A program made the position numbers and the translations under genes. A stretch of 39,735 nucleotides of DNA, from positions 1 through 39,735 of the forward strand of contig JBBDXA010000075.1 in assembly GCA_040902585.1 (NCBI GenBank). Direction: 5' to 3'. The notes beneath the pieces were generated by a model. That model did not search any database. It saw nothing but the letters and a program-made list of their open reading frames with translations, and had not been told where the DNA came from. Below are positions 7,217 through 16,124 of this stretch, piece by piece. The number at the start of each line of letters is the position of its first letter. The stretch's first letter is position 1. This stretch comes from JBBDXA01 sp040902585. GTDB taxonomy: Bacteria; Planctomycetota; Phycisphaerae; Phycisphaerales; Phycisphaeraceae.

Positions 7217-7963
7217 ATGACAAATGGGAATGAGTCTCAATTGCGCATACGCCCCCGAACCGGCTTCACTGTGCCTGAAATGCTTGCGGTCGTGGCGATC
7301 GTTCTGATCCTGCTGGCCCTGCTCATGCCCATGATCGGCAAGGCCCGCGACCACGCGCAGGTCGCCCAGTCCGCCGGCAACCTGCACCAGATTCAGTTGG
7401 CCATGCTGTCTTACGGCCTGGACCACCGCCAGTACCTGCCGCCGAAATTCGAGGTGAAGAAGAACGTGCTGTCCTCGACGGATTACTTCGTCAAAGGCAA
7501 GCGGCTCAACACGACGACACTTGGCATTCAAACGGTGATGGACTCCTACTGTGGCAAGGATGTCTTCCGCAGCCCGTGTGATACGGGAGATTACCTTTCA
7601 ACTGTGCCCGTTCACATCCGCAAAGGCACGAGTTACGAAGTGAAGGGCAACAACTACAACGACATCGAATTCGCCAAGAAGGACGAAGCGACCGGCGGGC
7701 ACAAGATCACCAGCTTCTTCCACAAGCGCGACAAGGAGATCGCCCGCGACGTGTTCAAGCCTTGGGAAGCGGACGACCCCAGCAAAGTCCTCGAGAAGAT
7801 CTACAAAAACGAACTGGGCCCGATCAAGTGGCGCGGCGGCGCGATGAACATGGTCTTCGGCGACGGCCACGTCGCCACCGTGCGCACCAAGGAAGAAGAA
7901 AAGCTCGCCAAGGGCAAGAAGGTCAATGGCGGTGACGATCCGGATCACTTTGACGTGGACTGA
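7217..7963 (+). CDS. Type II secretion/type IV pseudopilin-like protein (FTVPEML leader)
   Basis: 248 residues. A short basic leader is followed by RTGFTVPEMLAVVAIV and a hydrophobic helix to about residue 40, the prepilin leader cut before F and N-methylated. The C-terminal RGGAMNMVFGDGHVATV is a variant of the DGH(V) motif of the large planctomycete family of such proteins. It may form part of a pseudopilus or be a membrane-anchored surface protein. The ATG at 7217 was chosen because the promoter at 7182-7209 would exclude the earlier GTG (7160) and ATG (7193); a TTG at 7241 is possible. It is followed by a MITE-like element and then a second exported protein. Confidence 0.82.
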   Translation: MTNGNESQLRIRPRTGFTVPEMLAVVAIVLILLALLMPMIGKARDHAQVAQSAGNLHQIQLAMLSYGLDHRQYLPPKFEVKKNVLSSTDYFVKGKRLNTTTLGIQTVMDSYCGKDVFRSPCDTGDYLSTVPVHIRKGTSYEVKGNNYNDIEFAKKDEATGGHKITSFFHKRDKEIARDVFKPWEADDPSKVLEKIYKNELGPIKWRGGAMNMVFGDGHVATVRTKEEEKLAKGKKVNGGDDPDHFDVD

Positions 7964-7987
7964 TCCGCTCGCGCAGGAAAAGTGTTT

Positions 7988-8138
7988 GGAGCCTCCGAAT
8001 AACCTGACTCAATCGTTTCATAAGGAAAGCAGGAAACAAGGAAACAAGGAAAAGAAGGCTGAAAAACAATATCTTTCCTACCTTCCTCTTTTCCTGCTTT
8101 CCTTATAAAAAGTCTGAGTGGAGGTTATTCAGAAGTCC
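7988..8138. mobile_element. MITE-like inverted-repeat element with octad core, copy 1
   Basis: Arms of about 48 nt are imperfect inverted repeats sharing GAATAACCT near the outer end and TAAGGAAAGCAGGAAA at the inner end. The core 8029-8108 is phased in 8-mers: GCAGGAAA, CAAGGAAA x2, AGAAGGCT, then the inverted words CCTACCTT, CCTCTTTT, CCTGCTTT. Copy 2 is at 12401-12534. No transposase is encoded. It separates the pseudopilin gene from the HAF-repeat gene. Confidence 0.85.
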
Positions 8139-8165
8139 CGTTTGAACTGAAATGGAGAACGACGA

Positions 8166-9725
8166 ATGTATCGCATGAGTGAACCCCCATCGAAAGCACA
8201 ACGCTCCCCGCGCCGGACCAAACGCCTGGCGCGATGGGCCGCCGCGCTGGTTGCGACGCTGCTGCCCAGCGTGGCCAGCGCGATCAACTACACCGTAATC
8301 CCCATCCTGCCCGAAGGCATCGACCCGGCCCTGATCAAGAAGGTGAAGATCGACCGCGTTAACTCCCTGGGCCAGGCGGTTGGTGAGTTCGAATTTTTCG
8401 CCGGACCCGATCCAAAGAAGCGAGCTCTGTACTGGGAATTTGATTTCTTCGCTGCCGGTCAGGGCGGCGTTGAAGTCGGCTTCGATCCCGGCGCGAAGGA
8501 GATCAAGGCCAAGCGCATCAGCGATGCCGGCCTGATCGCCGGCGAACGCAAAGGCCCGGGCACCTTCCAGGAAATCGACGGCAAAGGCAACCTCAAAACC
8601 AAGGAACGCAAGACCGCCTGGGTCACGTTCAACGACCAGCTCAGCTCGCCGGTCATCGAGCTGGGCGGGCTGTTCGTCACCCCCGGCATCGTCGAAGTGT
8701 CGCCCGACGACGTCAGCGAGGACGAGGCGCTCGACAACGACGTGCTGGTGGGCAAAGCGAAATTCCTTGACGGGGGCGCGGTAAAGGAGTTGTCGTGGAT
8801 CTGGTCAGCGGCGACGCCCAACACCATCATCGAACTGCTGCCCCCGCCCGGCACCGACAAGCTCAAGGTCAAGGACATCAACTTTCACGGCTACTCGGTG
8901 GGCGAGATCGAGACCCTCCTGCCGGGCAATGTGAAAGTCAAGGAAAGCTTCGTTCGTGATCCGTCGGGCAACTTCATCACGTTGCCGACGCTCACTGGTG
9001 TCATCGTGCAGGAGACCAAGGCCGATCGGCTCAATGACAGCAACATCATCGTCGGTGAAGTCAAGACGCTCGACGCCATCGGCAAGCACGCGGTGATCTG
9101 GAAGGAGAACGCCGGCGTGTTCGAGATCTTCGACCTAGGCACGCTGCCCGACGAGAGTTTTGATGGCGTCGGCCGGGAGTTCAAGGCCAAACGCATCAAT
9201 GAAGCGGGACTGGTCTTCGGCGACTGGAAGGGCGAGTTCACACTGCCAAGTGTGGGCGTGCCGCTGGAGTATGACCTGGGCTTTTTCTGGACCGAGGCCA
9301 TGGGCATGCAAAATTTGATCCAACTGGCCGACATCGAGGCCCTGGTCCCCGGCGCGGATACGATCAAGATCAAGGCGAAGGAGTTCGATCCGACCGGTGC
9401 GCTGATCGTGGGCGAGTACGAGTACTTCCTCAACGGCGAAACCTTCAAGGCGTCGTTTCTGACGAACCCGCTCACCGGCGACACTTCGCTCTTCACGCCG
9501 CAGGCCTTTCCAGACCTGACCGGCCTCGATGAGATCAAGGATATTCGCTACATCAGCCCCGACGGCTGGATTCTGGTCAACGGCAAAATCAACGACGAGG
9601 ATCAGGCCCTGCTGCTGATTCCCGAAGGCTTCAGCGTCACGGCCGATGCGCCCGAGCCGGCAACCCTCTCGCTGGCGGCAATGGGCATGCTCGCGCTGGC
9701 CCGGCGTCGCCGACGCCTGGCCTGA
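8166..9725 (+). CDS. HAF-repeat PEP-CTERM secreted protein
   Basis: 519 residues. A long basic N-terminus and hydrophobic segment (WAAALVATLLPSVASA) form the signal peptide. The body carries repeated units resembling HAF repeats: RINEAGLVFGDW, RISDAGLIAGE, RLNDSNIIVGEV, FFWTEAMGMQNLIQL and IFDLGTLPDE. The end, PEPATLSLAAMGMLALARRR, is a PEP-CTERM anchor processed by an exosortase. Start at ATG 8166 with GGAGAA upstream; an internal ATG at 8175 is possible. It sits between the pseudopilin gene and the PepSY protein in the same direction, so all three may respond to the Fur-like box, although the MITE-like element could interrupt transcription. The molecular function is unknown. Confidence 0.85.
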   Translation: MYRMSEPPSKAQRSPRRTKRLARWAAALVATLLPSVASAINYTVIPILPEGIDPALIKKVKIDRVNSLGQAVGEFEFFAGPDPKKRALYWEFDFFAAGQGGVEVGFDPGAKEIKAKRISDAGLIAGERKGPGTFQEIDGKGNLKTKERKTAWVTFNDQLSSPVIELGGLFVTPGIVEVSPDDVSEDEALDNDVLVGKAKFLDGGAVKELSWIWSAATPNTIIELLPPPGTDKLKVKDINFHGYSVGEIETLLPGNVKVKESFVRDPSGNFITLPTLTGVIVQETKADRLNDSNIIVGEVKTLDAIGKHAVIWKENAGVFEIFDLGTLPDESFDGVGREFKAKRINEAGLVFGDWKGEFTLPSVGVPLEYDLGFFWTEAMGMQNLIQLADIEALVPGADTIKIKAKEFDPTGALIVGEYEYFLNGETFKASFLTNPLTGDTSLFTPQAFPDLTGLDEIKDIRYISPDGWILVNGKINDEDQALLLIPEGFSVTADAPEPATLSLAAMGMLALARRRRRLA

Positions 9726-9772
9726 ACGATCAACCACTCACTTTGCTCATCCATTACCACGGAGTTTTTCGG

Positions 9773-10696
9773 ATGACCCAGACCACTGAAAAGAAGCGTC
9801 CCAAGAACTGGCTGCTGATCAAGATTCGCGAGTGGCATACCTACGTCGGGGTGGCGCTGTCGCTGTTCATTGTCATGGTGTGCCTGACGGGCATCTACCT
9901 GAATCACAAGGACCTGTTCAAGGGCGAGGACAAGCCCAAGCCGATGGCCGGCAAGGAGAAGCCGGGCAAGGATAAGCCCAAGGCCGGGGTGGCGACGACC
10001 CAAGCGCCGACGACCGAGGCTGATCCGGCTGCGCTGAATGCCGCAGTGGACAAGGCGATCGCTGCGGTTGCCACGCAGCTTGGCGACCTGCCCATGGAGC
10101 GCATCGAGATCAAGGACGAGTACGGTCATTGGAACGCCAGCGTGAAGCTCGCGGATGTGTCGATCGATCCTGACTCGGGCAAGGTTGTGCCCAAGGCCCA
10201 CGAACATGAGGACGAGGAACATCGCACCTTCACAGCCGCGATGCTCGGCCAACTGAACATCACCCCGGCTGCCGCGCTGAAGCTGGCGCAGGAAAAGCTG
10301 GGTGACGCCGCGATCGAGAAGCTGGAGATCAAGGATGAACACGGCCAGATCGTGTTCAAGGCCATGACGCACGATCACGACGAAGCGATCGTGCCGTTGA
10401 TGCAGAAAGCCGCCAGCGAGGCCGGGCTCCTCAAGCCCACCGTGCTGGGCAAGTACGACAAGCCCATGCACGCGGGCGGCGGCGTGAACTGGGGCAAGCT
10501 GCTGAAGGACCTGCACACCGGACAGATCGCCGGCTGGCTCGGCAAGCTGTTCATCGACTTCACCTCGTTCGTCATCGTCGTACTCACCGCAACCGGTGTC
10601 TGGCTGTGGTGGGTGCCGCGCCAGCGCAAGAAAAAGGCTGCGGCCCAGGCGGCGGAAGTCGCCGCGGCGCGGGCGGCAAGCCCGAATGCGGCATGA
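9773..10696 (+). CDS. PepSY-associated transmembrane protein
   Basis: 307 residues. One transmembrane helix near the N-terminus (IREWHTYVGVALSLFIVMVC) and one near the C-terminus (FIDFTSFVIVVLTATGVWLW) flank a periplasmic region with two PepSY-like segments (AAVDKAIAAVATQLGDL and PAAALKLAQEKLGDAAI). The conserved HTYVG and DLHTG histidines are typical of PepSY_TM proteins, often linked to iron uptake and metal or haem reduction. Loops rich in His and acid (HEHEDEEH, HDHDE) could bind metal. ATG 9773 was chosen for the GGAG 8 nt upstream and the family-like MTQTTEKKRPKNWL start. It follows the HAF-repeat gene by 47 nt. Link to iron is an inference from family and the upstream Fur-like box. Confidence 0.85.
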   Translation: MTQTTEKKRPKNWLLIKIREWHTYVGVALSLFIVMVCLTGIYLNHKDLFKGEDKPKPMAGKEKPGKDKPKAGVATTQAPTTEADPAALNAAVDKAIAAVATQLGDLPMERIEIKDEYGHWNASVKLADVSIDPDSGKVVPKAHEHEDEEHRTFTAAMLGQLNITPAAALKLAQEKLGDAAIEKLEIKDEHGQIVFKAMTHDHDEAIVPLMQKAASEAGLLKPTVLGKYDKPMHAGGGVNWGKLLKDLHTGQIAGWLGKLFIDFTSFVIVVLTATGVWLWWVPRQRKKKAAAQAAEVAAARAASPNAA

Positions 10697-10861
10697 GCGG
10701 ATCCTGTGGTTTGAATCTACTTCTCCCGAATGCCAAATACTTAAGCCCCTTTTCTAATCGGCAACCCAAAAGACTGCTTGCCCGAGCCGCCAACAATCGC
10801 CGGCAGGCTACCCCGCGCGTTACCATATCCCTTCCGTCTGTTCCTACTCGGAAGGTGAACC

Positions 10862-12307
10862 ATGACACATCGCACTCTTCGTTCTCTCGCGCTGCCTCTC
10901 TTCATCATCGCCCTCCTCCTGGCCCCACCTGCCTTCGCGCAGACCTCCGCCAAACCCAACATCATCCTCTGCATGGCTGATGACCAGGGCTGGGGCGATA
11001 CCGCGTACAACGGGCATCCGCTACTGGTGACGCCGCATCTGGATGCGATGGCCAAAAGCGGTCTGCGCTTCGATCATTTCTACGCAGCCCACCCGGTCTG
11101 TACGCCGACGCGGGCCAGTGTGATGACCGGGCGCACGCCCAATCGCATGGGCGCGTTCAAGTGGGGCCACTCGCTGCGACCGCAGGAGATTACCGTCGCC
11201 GAGGCCCTCAAGTCCGCGGGCTACGTCACGGGACATTTTGGTAAGTGGCATATCGGGTCCGTGCGCAGCGGCAGCCCGGTGAATCCCGGTGCCAGCGGTT
11301 TCGATCACTGGTTGTCAGCCGAGAACTTTTACGACATTGATCCGATCTTGAGCCGGGAGGGCAAGGCGGTCGAACTCAAAGGTGAGAGTTCGATGATCGC
11401 CGCCGATGCTGCGATTGACTTCATGAAGGCGCAGCAGAAGGCGGGTAAGCCGTTTCTTGCGGTCGTCTGGTTCGGCTCGCCCCATGTCCCGCATCGCGCC
11501 GCGGATGAAGACCTCGCTCACTACAAAGGCGACAAGAACGCCCAGTGGCTCGGCGAGATCACCGGCCTGGACCGCGCCGTCGGCAAACTCCGCGCCAGCC
11601 TGCGCGACATGAACATCGCTGACAACACCTTGTTCTGGTACTGCTCGGACAACGGCGGCCTCGAGCCCGCCAGCAGCGGCGGCCGGGCCAAGAAAGGCTC
11701 TATCTACGAAGGCGGCCTGCGCGTGCCGGCGATCATCGAATGGCCCGCGAAAATCAAGTCGCCGCGCATCATCAACGCCCCGGCTGTCACCAGCGACATC
11801 TACCCGACGCTGCTGGAAATCGTCGGCGTGAAGATCGACAAACAACCCGTGCTCGACGGCGTCAGCCTCCTGCCCATCATCGAAGGCAAGGATGCGGTCT
11901 CGCGAAAGGCAATCGGCTTCTGGGATCACCCGACCACCGGCATCGGCACGCCCAGCGACAAGATGATGACCGAACTCCTCGAAGCCCAGAAGAACGGCGA
12001 CGAAAGCGCCGCCCCCAACCACGAAAAATACCTCCGCAAAGACGCTGGCGAGATCAAACAGCAATACCCCGAAGACACCTTCCCCGGCCACGCCGCCTGG
12101 CTGCAATACCCGTGGAAACTGCACCGCATCGAAGCGAAGAACGGCAAGGTGACCCTCGAGCTTTACAACCTCAAAGAGGATCCGATGGAAGCGAAGGACT
12201 TGGCGGGGAGTGATGGGCCGGGGGCGGCGAAGGTGAAGATGATGCAAGGCGAACTGGAAGCCTGGCTCGCCTCCGTCGCGCGGAGTTTGAATGGGAAGGA
12301 TTATTGA
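10862..12307 (+). CDS. Secreted arylsulfatase-type sulfatase
   Basis: 481 residues with a signal peptide (LALPLFIIALLLAPPAFAQ). The sulfatase signature CTPTRASVMTGR has its first Cys at residue 80, the residue oxidised to formylglycine by a maturase. Metal ligands include the Asp pair in MADDQGWGD (D40, D41), and WYCSDNGG is the later metal-binding motif; GHFGKWHIG supplies the conserved Lys/His. It would hydrolyse sulfate esters, probably on polysaccharides, in the periplasm. Planctomycetes carry many such genes. GGAAGGTG precedes the ATG. The C-terminus is family-like (LYNLKEDPMEAKDLAG). It stands alone, followed by repeat elements. Confidence 0.95.
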   Translation: MTHRTLRSLALPLFIIALLLAPPAFAQTSAKPNIILCMADDQGWGDTAYNGHPLLVTPHLDAMAKSGLRFDHFYAAHPVCTPTRASVMTGRTPNRMGAFKWGHSLRPQEITVAEALKSAGYVTGHFGKWHIGSVRSGSPVNPGASGFDHWLSAENFYDIDPILSREGKAVELKGESSMIAADAAIDFMKAQQKAGKPFLAVVWFGSPHVPHRAADEDLAHYKGDKNAQWLGEITGLDRAVGKLRASLRDMNIADNTLFWYCSDNGGLEPASSGGRAKKGSIYEGGLRVPAIIEWPAKIKSPRIINAPAVTSDIYPTLLEIVGVKIDKQPVLDGVSLLPIIEGKDAVSRKAIGFWDHPTTGIGTPSDKMMTELLEAQKNGDESAAPNHEKYLRKDAGEIKQQYPEDTFPGHAAWLQYPWKLHRIEAKNGKVTLELYNLKEDPMEAKDLAGSDGPGAAKVKMMQGELEAWLASVARSLNGKDY

Positions 12308-12329
12308 TTACCCGCTGGGCACGCAGGCT

Positions 12330-12383
12330 GGATTGAGGCTCGGCGACGCCCACCGCCGGCCGCCCGAAGACTTCCCTCGCCGC
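12330..12383. repeat. GAGGCTCGGCGA dispersed repeat, copy 1
   Basis: 54 nt matching 47 of 54 positions of 15960-16013, in the same orientation. The two copies flank the hybrid histidine kinase gene as direct repeats. Confidence 0.85.
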
Positions 12384-12400
12384 GCTTGATACACACCTGA

Positions 12401-12534
12401 GGCCTCTGAATAACCTGACGCAATCGTTTTATGAGGAAAGCAGGAAAAGAGGACTGATTTTCAGGGTTTTTCCTACTTTCCTCCTTTCCTGCTTTCCTTA
12501 TAGAGCCTGTCAACCAGGTTTATGCAGAGGCTCC
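12401..12534. mobile_element. MITE-like inverted-repeat element with octad core, copy 2
   Basis: The left arm closely matches copy 1 (7988-8138), including GAATAACCTGACGCAATCG and AGGAAAGCAGGAAA. The right arm ends in GCAGAGGCTCC, inverted relative to the left. The core 12440-12503 is phased in 8-mers: GCAGGAAA, AGAGGACT, GATTTTCA, GGGTTTTT, CCTACTTT, CCTCCTTT, CCTGCTTT, CCTTATAG. The middle differs from copy 1 but the phase and arms are kept. Confidence 0.85.
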
Positions 12535-12650
12535 ACCTGTCGAAAACCCGCAGTGTCCGCAGGCGCTCGCCAAATTAAATAAGATGCTAGCGGAATCAAG
12601 TCGATAATCAGCCTGCGGAGCCATCGCCAAGTGCAGTTAACAGGCGAGGC

Positions 12651-15600
12651 GTGTCCGAGGCCCCAATGCCCCATAAGTCTGGTGAACCACATTCGCCCGC
12701 GTCCCCGTCTGCGGTGCCTGACTTTCGCGCGCTCTTCCAGGCCGCGCCGGGGCTTTACCTGGTGCTCTCACCGGACTTCACCATCGTTGCGGTCAGCGAT
12801 GCTTACCTGAGCGCGACGATGACCCGGCGGAATGAGATTATGGGACGGGGCTTGTTCGAAGTCTTTCCCGATAACCCCGACGATCCGGCTGCCACGGGTG
12901 TGTTCAATCTGCGGGCCTCGCTCCAGCGGGTGCTGCAACATCGCCTGCCCGATGCGATGACGGTGCAGAAGTATGACATTCAGCGGCCGGCGGCCGAAGG
13001 CGGCGGGTTCGAGGAACGCTATTGGAGTCCTGCCAACTCGCCCGTGCTGACCGAAGCGGGCGAGGTGGCGTACATCATCCATCGCGTCGAGGATGTGACG
13101 GAGTCTGTACGACTCAAACAGCACGGCAGCGAACAGGGCAGGGCGAACGAAGCGCTGCGCAAGCACAACGAGCAGGTGGAGGCTGAGGCTTCCCGCCGCG
13201 CCAGCGAGATACAGAAGCTCAACCACGAACTCAGCAAGGTCAGCGAGCGGTGGGAATCGGCTGTCGCCGCGCACAAAGCGGACCCGACGCCCTTCCCGCG
13301 CCGTTGGTTCAGGGCAGCCTTGTTGATCACGGGCGTTCTGGCGCTGGCGGCGATGTGGGCCGCCACCGACAAGCTTCGAGACCATTCGCAGATGCGACAG
13401 GACCTGCGCATCGAAGCGCTGAGCGGAACGATCCTTCATGTGGACGAAGTCCTGACCATGTCCGCCCGCATGGCGGCCGCCACCGGCGATCCCGCCTGGG
13501 AGCAGCGCTACCGCGCGTTCGAGCCGCAACTCAGCGCGGCCATCAACGAAGCCATCGAAGTAACCGCCGACCTGGACCAGGCAAGAGGCAGTTCGCAGAC
13601 GGACGCCGCCAACCGCCGGCTGATCGAACTGGAGAACGAAGCATTTGTGCTGGTCCGCGCCGGCCAAAGCGAGCAAGCCAAGGCGATCCTGTTCGGTGAA
13701 GACTACGAAACCCAGAAGGAGCTGTATGCCCAAGGCACGGTTGAGCTTCTGAAGCACCTCCGCGAAGCACAGGCGGCGAGCCATGCTCAGTATCAGGTCG
13801 AAGCGATTTCAACCCTCATCATCGGCGCGGCTGCCATTGCCGTCCTTTGCGCCATCTGGGTGATGGTCACGCGACGGCTGAACCAATGGCGGATCGTCCA
13901 GTTGGTCAGTTTCGATCGACAGGCCCAGGCACAGGAGGCGCTGCGCGCCAGCGAGGGGACATTCCGCGGGCTGCTGGAGTCGGCACCCGATGCCGTGGTC
14001 ATTGTGAATGAGCGCGGCGCGATCGAACTGGTCAACGCCCAGGCGGAGCGGATGTTCGGCTACGGCCGGGACGAGCTGCGCGATCAACCTGTGGAGTTGC
14101 TGATCCCTCGTCGATTCAAAGAGGGGCACGTCGCCAAACGCGATTCGTATTTCGCCGCACCCGTCGTGCGCGGCATGGGCGTGGGGCAGGAGCTCTACGG
14201 CGTGCGCAAAGACGGGACCGAGTTCCCCGTTGAGATCAGCCTGAGTCCGATGCGGATGGCCGACGGCATCCGCGTGTCCAGCGCGATCCGCGATGTCACG
14301 GAGCAGAAGCAGGCCGAGGCACGGCTCAAGCAACTTAACGTCGATCTGACCGCTGCCCAGAACACGGCCATGGCGGCCAACCGCGCCAAGAGTGATTTCC
14401 TGGCCAACATGAGCCATGAGATCCGCACCCCCATGACCGCCATCGTCGGCTACACCGACCTGATGCTCGACCCGGAGCAGAGCGTCAGCGACCGCTTGAA
14501 CTGCGTGAACGTCATCCGCCGCAACGGCGATCACCTGCTGTCGATCATCAACGACATCCTGGATATCTCCAAGATCGAAGCCGGCGAGATGCAGGTCGAA
14601 CGGATCGCCTGTTGCCCGTGCCAGATCGTCAGCGAGATCGCTTCCACCATGCGCGTCCGGGCGCTCAACAAGAACCTGCAATTCGAAGTCAAAGTCCTGG
14701 GCCCTATCCCGCAGACCATCAAGAGCGACCCCACCCGGCTGCGACAGATCCTGATCAACCTCATCGGCAACGCCATCAAGTTCACTGAATCCGGCTGGGT
14801 TCGGCTGATCATGAAGTCCCAGAATGAGACTGAAGGCACCAACGCCCAGCTGCGCTTTGAAGTCATCGACAGCGGCATCGGCATCAGCCCGAAGGACCAG
14901 GCGCGCCTCTTCCTGCCCTTTGCGCAGGCGGACAGCTCGACGACGCGCCGCTTCGGCGGCAGCGGACTGGGCCTGTTCATCAGTCAGAACCTGGCGGGCC
15001 TTCTCGGCGGCAACATCGCGGTGGACAGTGAAGTCGGCCGCGGCAGCAAGTTCACCGTCACCGTGGACCCAGGACCGCTGACAGGCGTGACAATGGTGTT
15101 GCAATGCACCGAAGTCTTCGCGCCGGGCGACGCGCCTACAGCGCCGGCGGCACCGGAACTGACCGGCCGAATCCTGCTCGCGGAGGACGGCATCGACAAT
15201 CAACAACTGCTTTCCTTTTACCTGCGCCGCGCCGGCGCAACCGTCGAACTGGCCGGCAACGGGCAGATCGCCTGCGACATGGCGCTCCAGGCCGCGGCCG
15301 AGGGTTCGCCGTTTGACCTGATCTTCATGGACATGCAGATGCCCGAGCTCGATGGCTACGCCGCCACCGCCAGGCTGCGGAGCAAAGAATACCGCGGCCC
15401 GATCGTCGCCCTGACCGCCCACGCCATGGCCAACGACCGGAAGAAGTGCCTCGACACCGGCTGCGACAACTACCTGAGCAAGCCCGTCGCCAAGGCCACC
15501 CTGCTGGCGATGGCGGGCCGGTATCTGCCCGGCCGACAGGCGTCGGCCCCAGTCCAGCCCGCGCCGCAACAGGCTGGCGGCTGCCTCGAACCGCAAGGCA

Positions 15601-15938
15601 TCGATGACGAGGTCATCCAGCAATTCCTGCCCGAGTTCGTCAACCACTTGTCAGAACACGTATGCCTGCTCCACGACGCTCTGGAAAAGGGCGACCAAAA
15701 GAGCCTGATCAGCGTACTGCACCAACTGAAAGGTTCCAGCGGCATGTACGGCTTCGCCCCGGTCATGGAAGCAGCCGCCCAGGCGGAGCAGAGCGCGTTG
15801 CAACAATCTTCCATCGAGTCGATCCAGAACCAGGTGCAGTCGCTGATCGATCTGATCCGTCAAATCAAAGGCTACGATCCCACAGGTGAAACGCCTGCTG
15901 ATCCACAGGTCGCTCCGACGCCTGGTGATTCACGCTGA
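12651..15938 (+). CDS. Hybrid sensor histidine kinase (PAS-TM-sensor-TM-PAS-HisKA-HATPase-REC-HPt)
   Basis: 1095 residues. Order: cytoplasmic PAS (about 24-150), short coiled region, TM1 (about 219-240, ALLITGVLALAAMWAA), a helical extracytoplasmic sensor (about 245-382), TM2 (about 385-410), second PAS (about 427-553, AIELVNAQAERMFGYGRDEL), HisKA with phospho-acceptor H589 in ANMSHEIRTPM, HATPase with DSGIGISPKDQ and GSGLGLFIS, REC with D894 in LIFMDMQMPELDGY, and C-terminal HPt with H1024 in LHQLKGSSGMYGF. It is a complete phosphorelay in one chain; the final output regulator is not in the window. A PAS domain ahead of the first membrane helix is less usual. The start is GTG 12651 or ATG 12666. 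The gene stands alone. Confidence 0.95.
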   Translation: MSEAPMPHKSGEPHSPASPSAVPDFRALFQAAPGLYLVLSPDFTIVAVSDAYLSATMTRRNEIMGRGLFEVFPDNPDDPAATGVFNLRASLQRVLQHRLPDAMTVQKYDIQRPAAEGGGFEERYWSPANSPVLTEAGEVAYIIHRVEDVTESVRLKQHGSEQGRANEALRKHNEQVEAEASRRASEIQKLNHELSKVSERWESAVAAHKADPTPFPRRWFRAALLITGVLALAAMWAATDKLRDHSQMRQDLRIEALSGTILHVDEVLTMSARMAAATGDPAWEQRYRAFEPQLSAAINEAIEVTADLDQARGSSQTDAANRRLIELENEAFVLVRAGQSEQAKAILFGEDYETQKELYAQGTVELLKHLREAQAASHAQYQVEAISTLIIGAAAIAVLCAIWVMVTRRLNQWRIVQLVSFDRQAQAQEALRASEGTFRGLLESAPDAVVIVNERGAIELVNAQAERMFGYGRDELRDQPVELLIPRRFKEGHVAKRDSYFAAPVVRGMGVGQELYGVRKDGTEFPVEISLSPMRMADGIRVSSAIRDVTEQKQAEARLKQLNVDLTAAQNTAMAANRAKSDFLANMSHEIRTPMTAIVGYTDLMLDPEQSVSDRLNCVNVIRRNGDHLLSIINDILDISKIEAGEMQVERIACCPCQIVSEIASTMRVRALNKNLQFEVKVLGPIPQTIKSDPTRLRQILINLIGNAIKFTESGWVRLIMKSQNETEGTNAQLRFEVIDSGIGISPKDQARLFLPFAQADSSTTRRFGGSGLGLFISQNLAGLLGGNIAVDSEVGRGSKFTVTVDPGPLTGVTMVLQCTEVFAPGDAPTAPAAPELTGRILLAEDGIDNQQLLSFYLRRAGATVELAGNGQIACDMALQAAAEGSPFDLIFMDMQMPELDGYAATARLRSKEYRGPIVALTAHAMANDRKKCLDTGCDNYLSKPVAKATLLAMAGRYLPGRQASAPVQPAPQQAGGCLEPQGIDDEVIQQFLPEFVNHLSEHVCLLHDALEKGDQKSLISVLHQLKGSSGMYGFAPVMEAAAQAEQSALQQSSIESIQNQVQSLIDLIRQIKGYDPTGETPADPQVAPTPGDSR

Positions 15939-15954
15939 AGCCGGGGGAGCGCCC

Positions 15955-16023
15955 AGGGTGGGTTGAGGCTCGGCGAAGCCCACCTCCGGACGCCCGATGA
16001 CTTTCCTCACCGCCCACCCTACG
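15955..16023. repeat. GAGGCTCGGCGA dispersed repeat, copy 2, with inverted ends
   Basis: It begins AGGGTGGG (15955-15962) and near the end has the inverse CCCACCCT (16013-16020), then ACG. The interior matches 12330-12383 at 47 of 54 positions. The end GCCCACCCTACG (16012-16023) recurs exactly at 17839-17850. Confidence 0.88.
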
Positions 16024-16124
16024 TGCGATGCTCAACCTGCTTGCTCAACATACGAACGCCGGAGGGTAAGCCGTCGCGGACTCAGCCCAATCTACGCGCG
16101 ATATGTATTTCGGCCCCCGACTCG

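Larger units (their letters stand above)
12308..12650. other. Repeat-filled intergenic region
   Basis: 343 nt holding a copy of the GAGGCTCGGCGA repeat (12330-12383), the second MITE-like element (12401-12534), and about 115 nt of unique sequence before the histidine kinase. I see no RNA gene or clear promoter. Confidence 0.6.

Noticed and set aside
13809..15647. A 612-codon open frame on the minus strand within the histidine kinase gene.
   Set aside because: It is the antisense shadow of a clearly real gene with complete domain motifs; its translation shows no domain and has GC-rich codon-shadow composition. Similar long shadows at 12768-13784, 11315-12247 and 33601-34716 were dismissed for the same reason.
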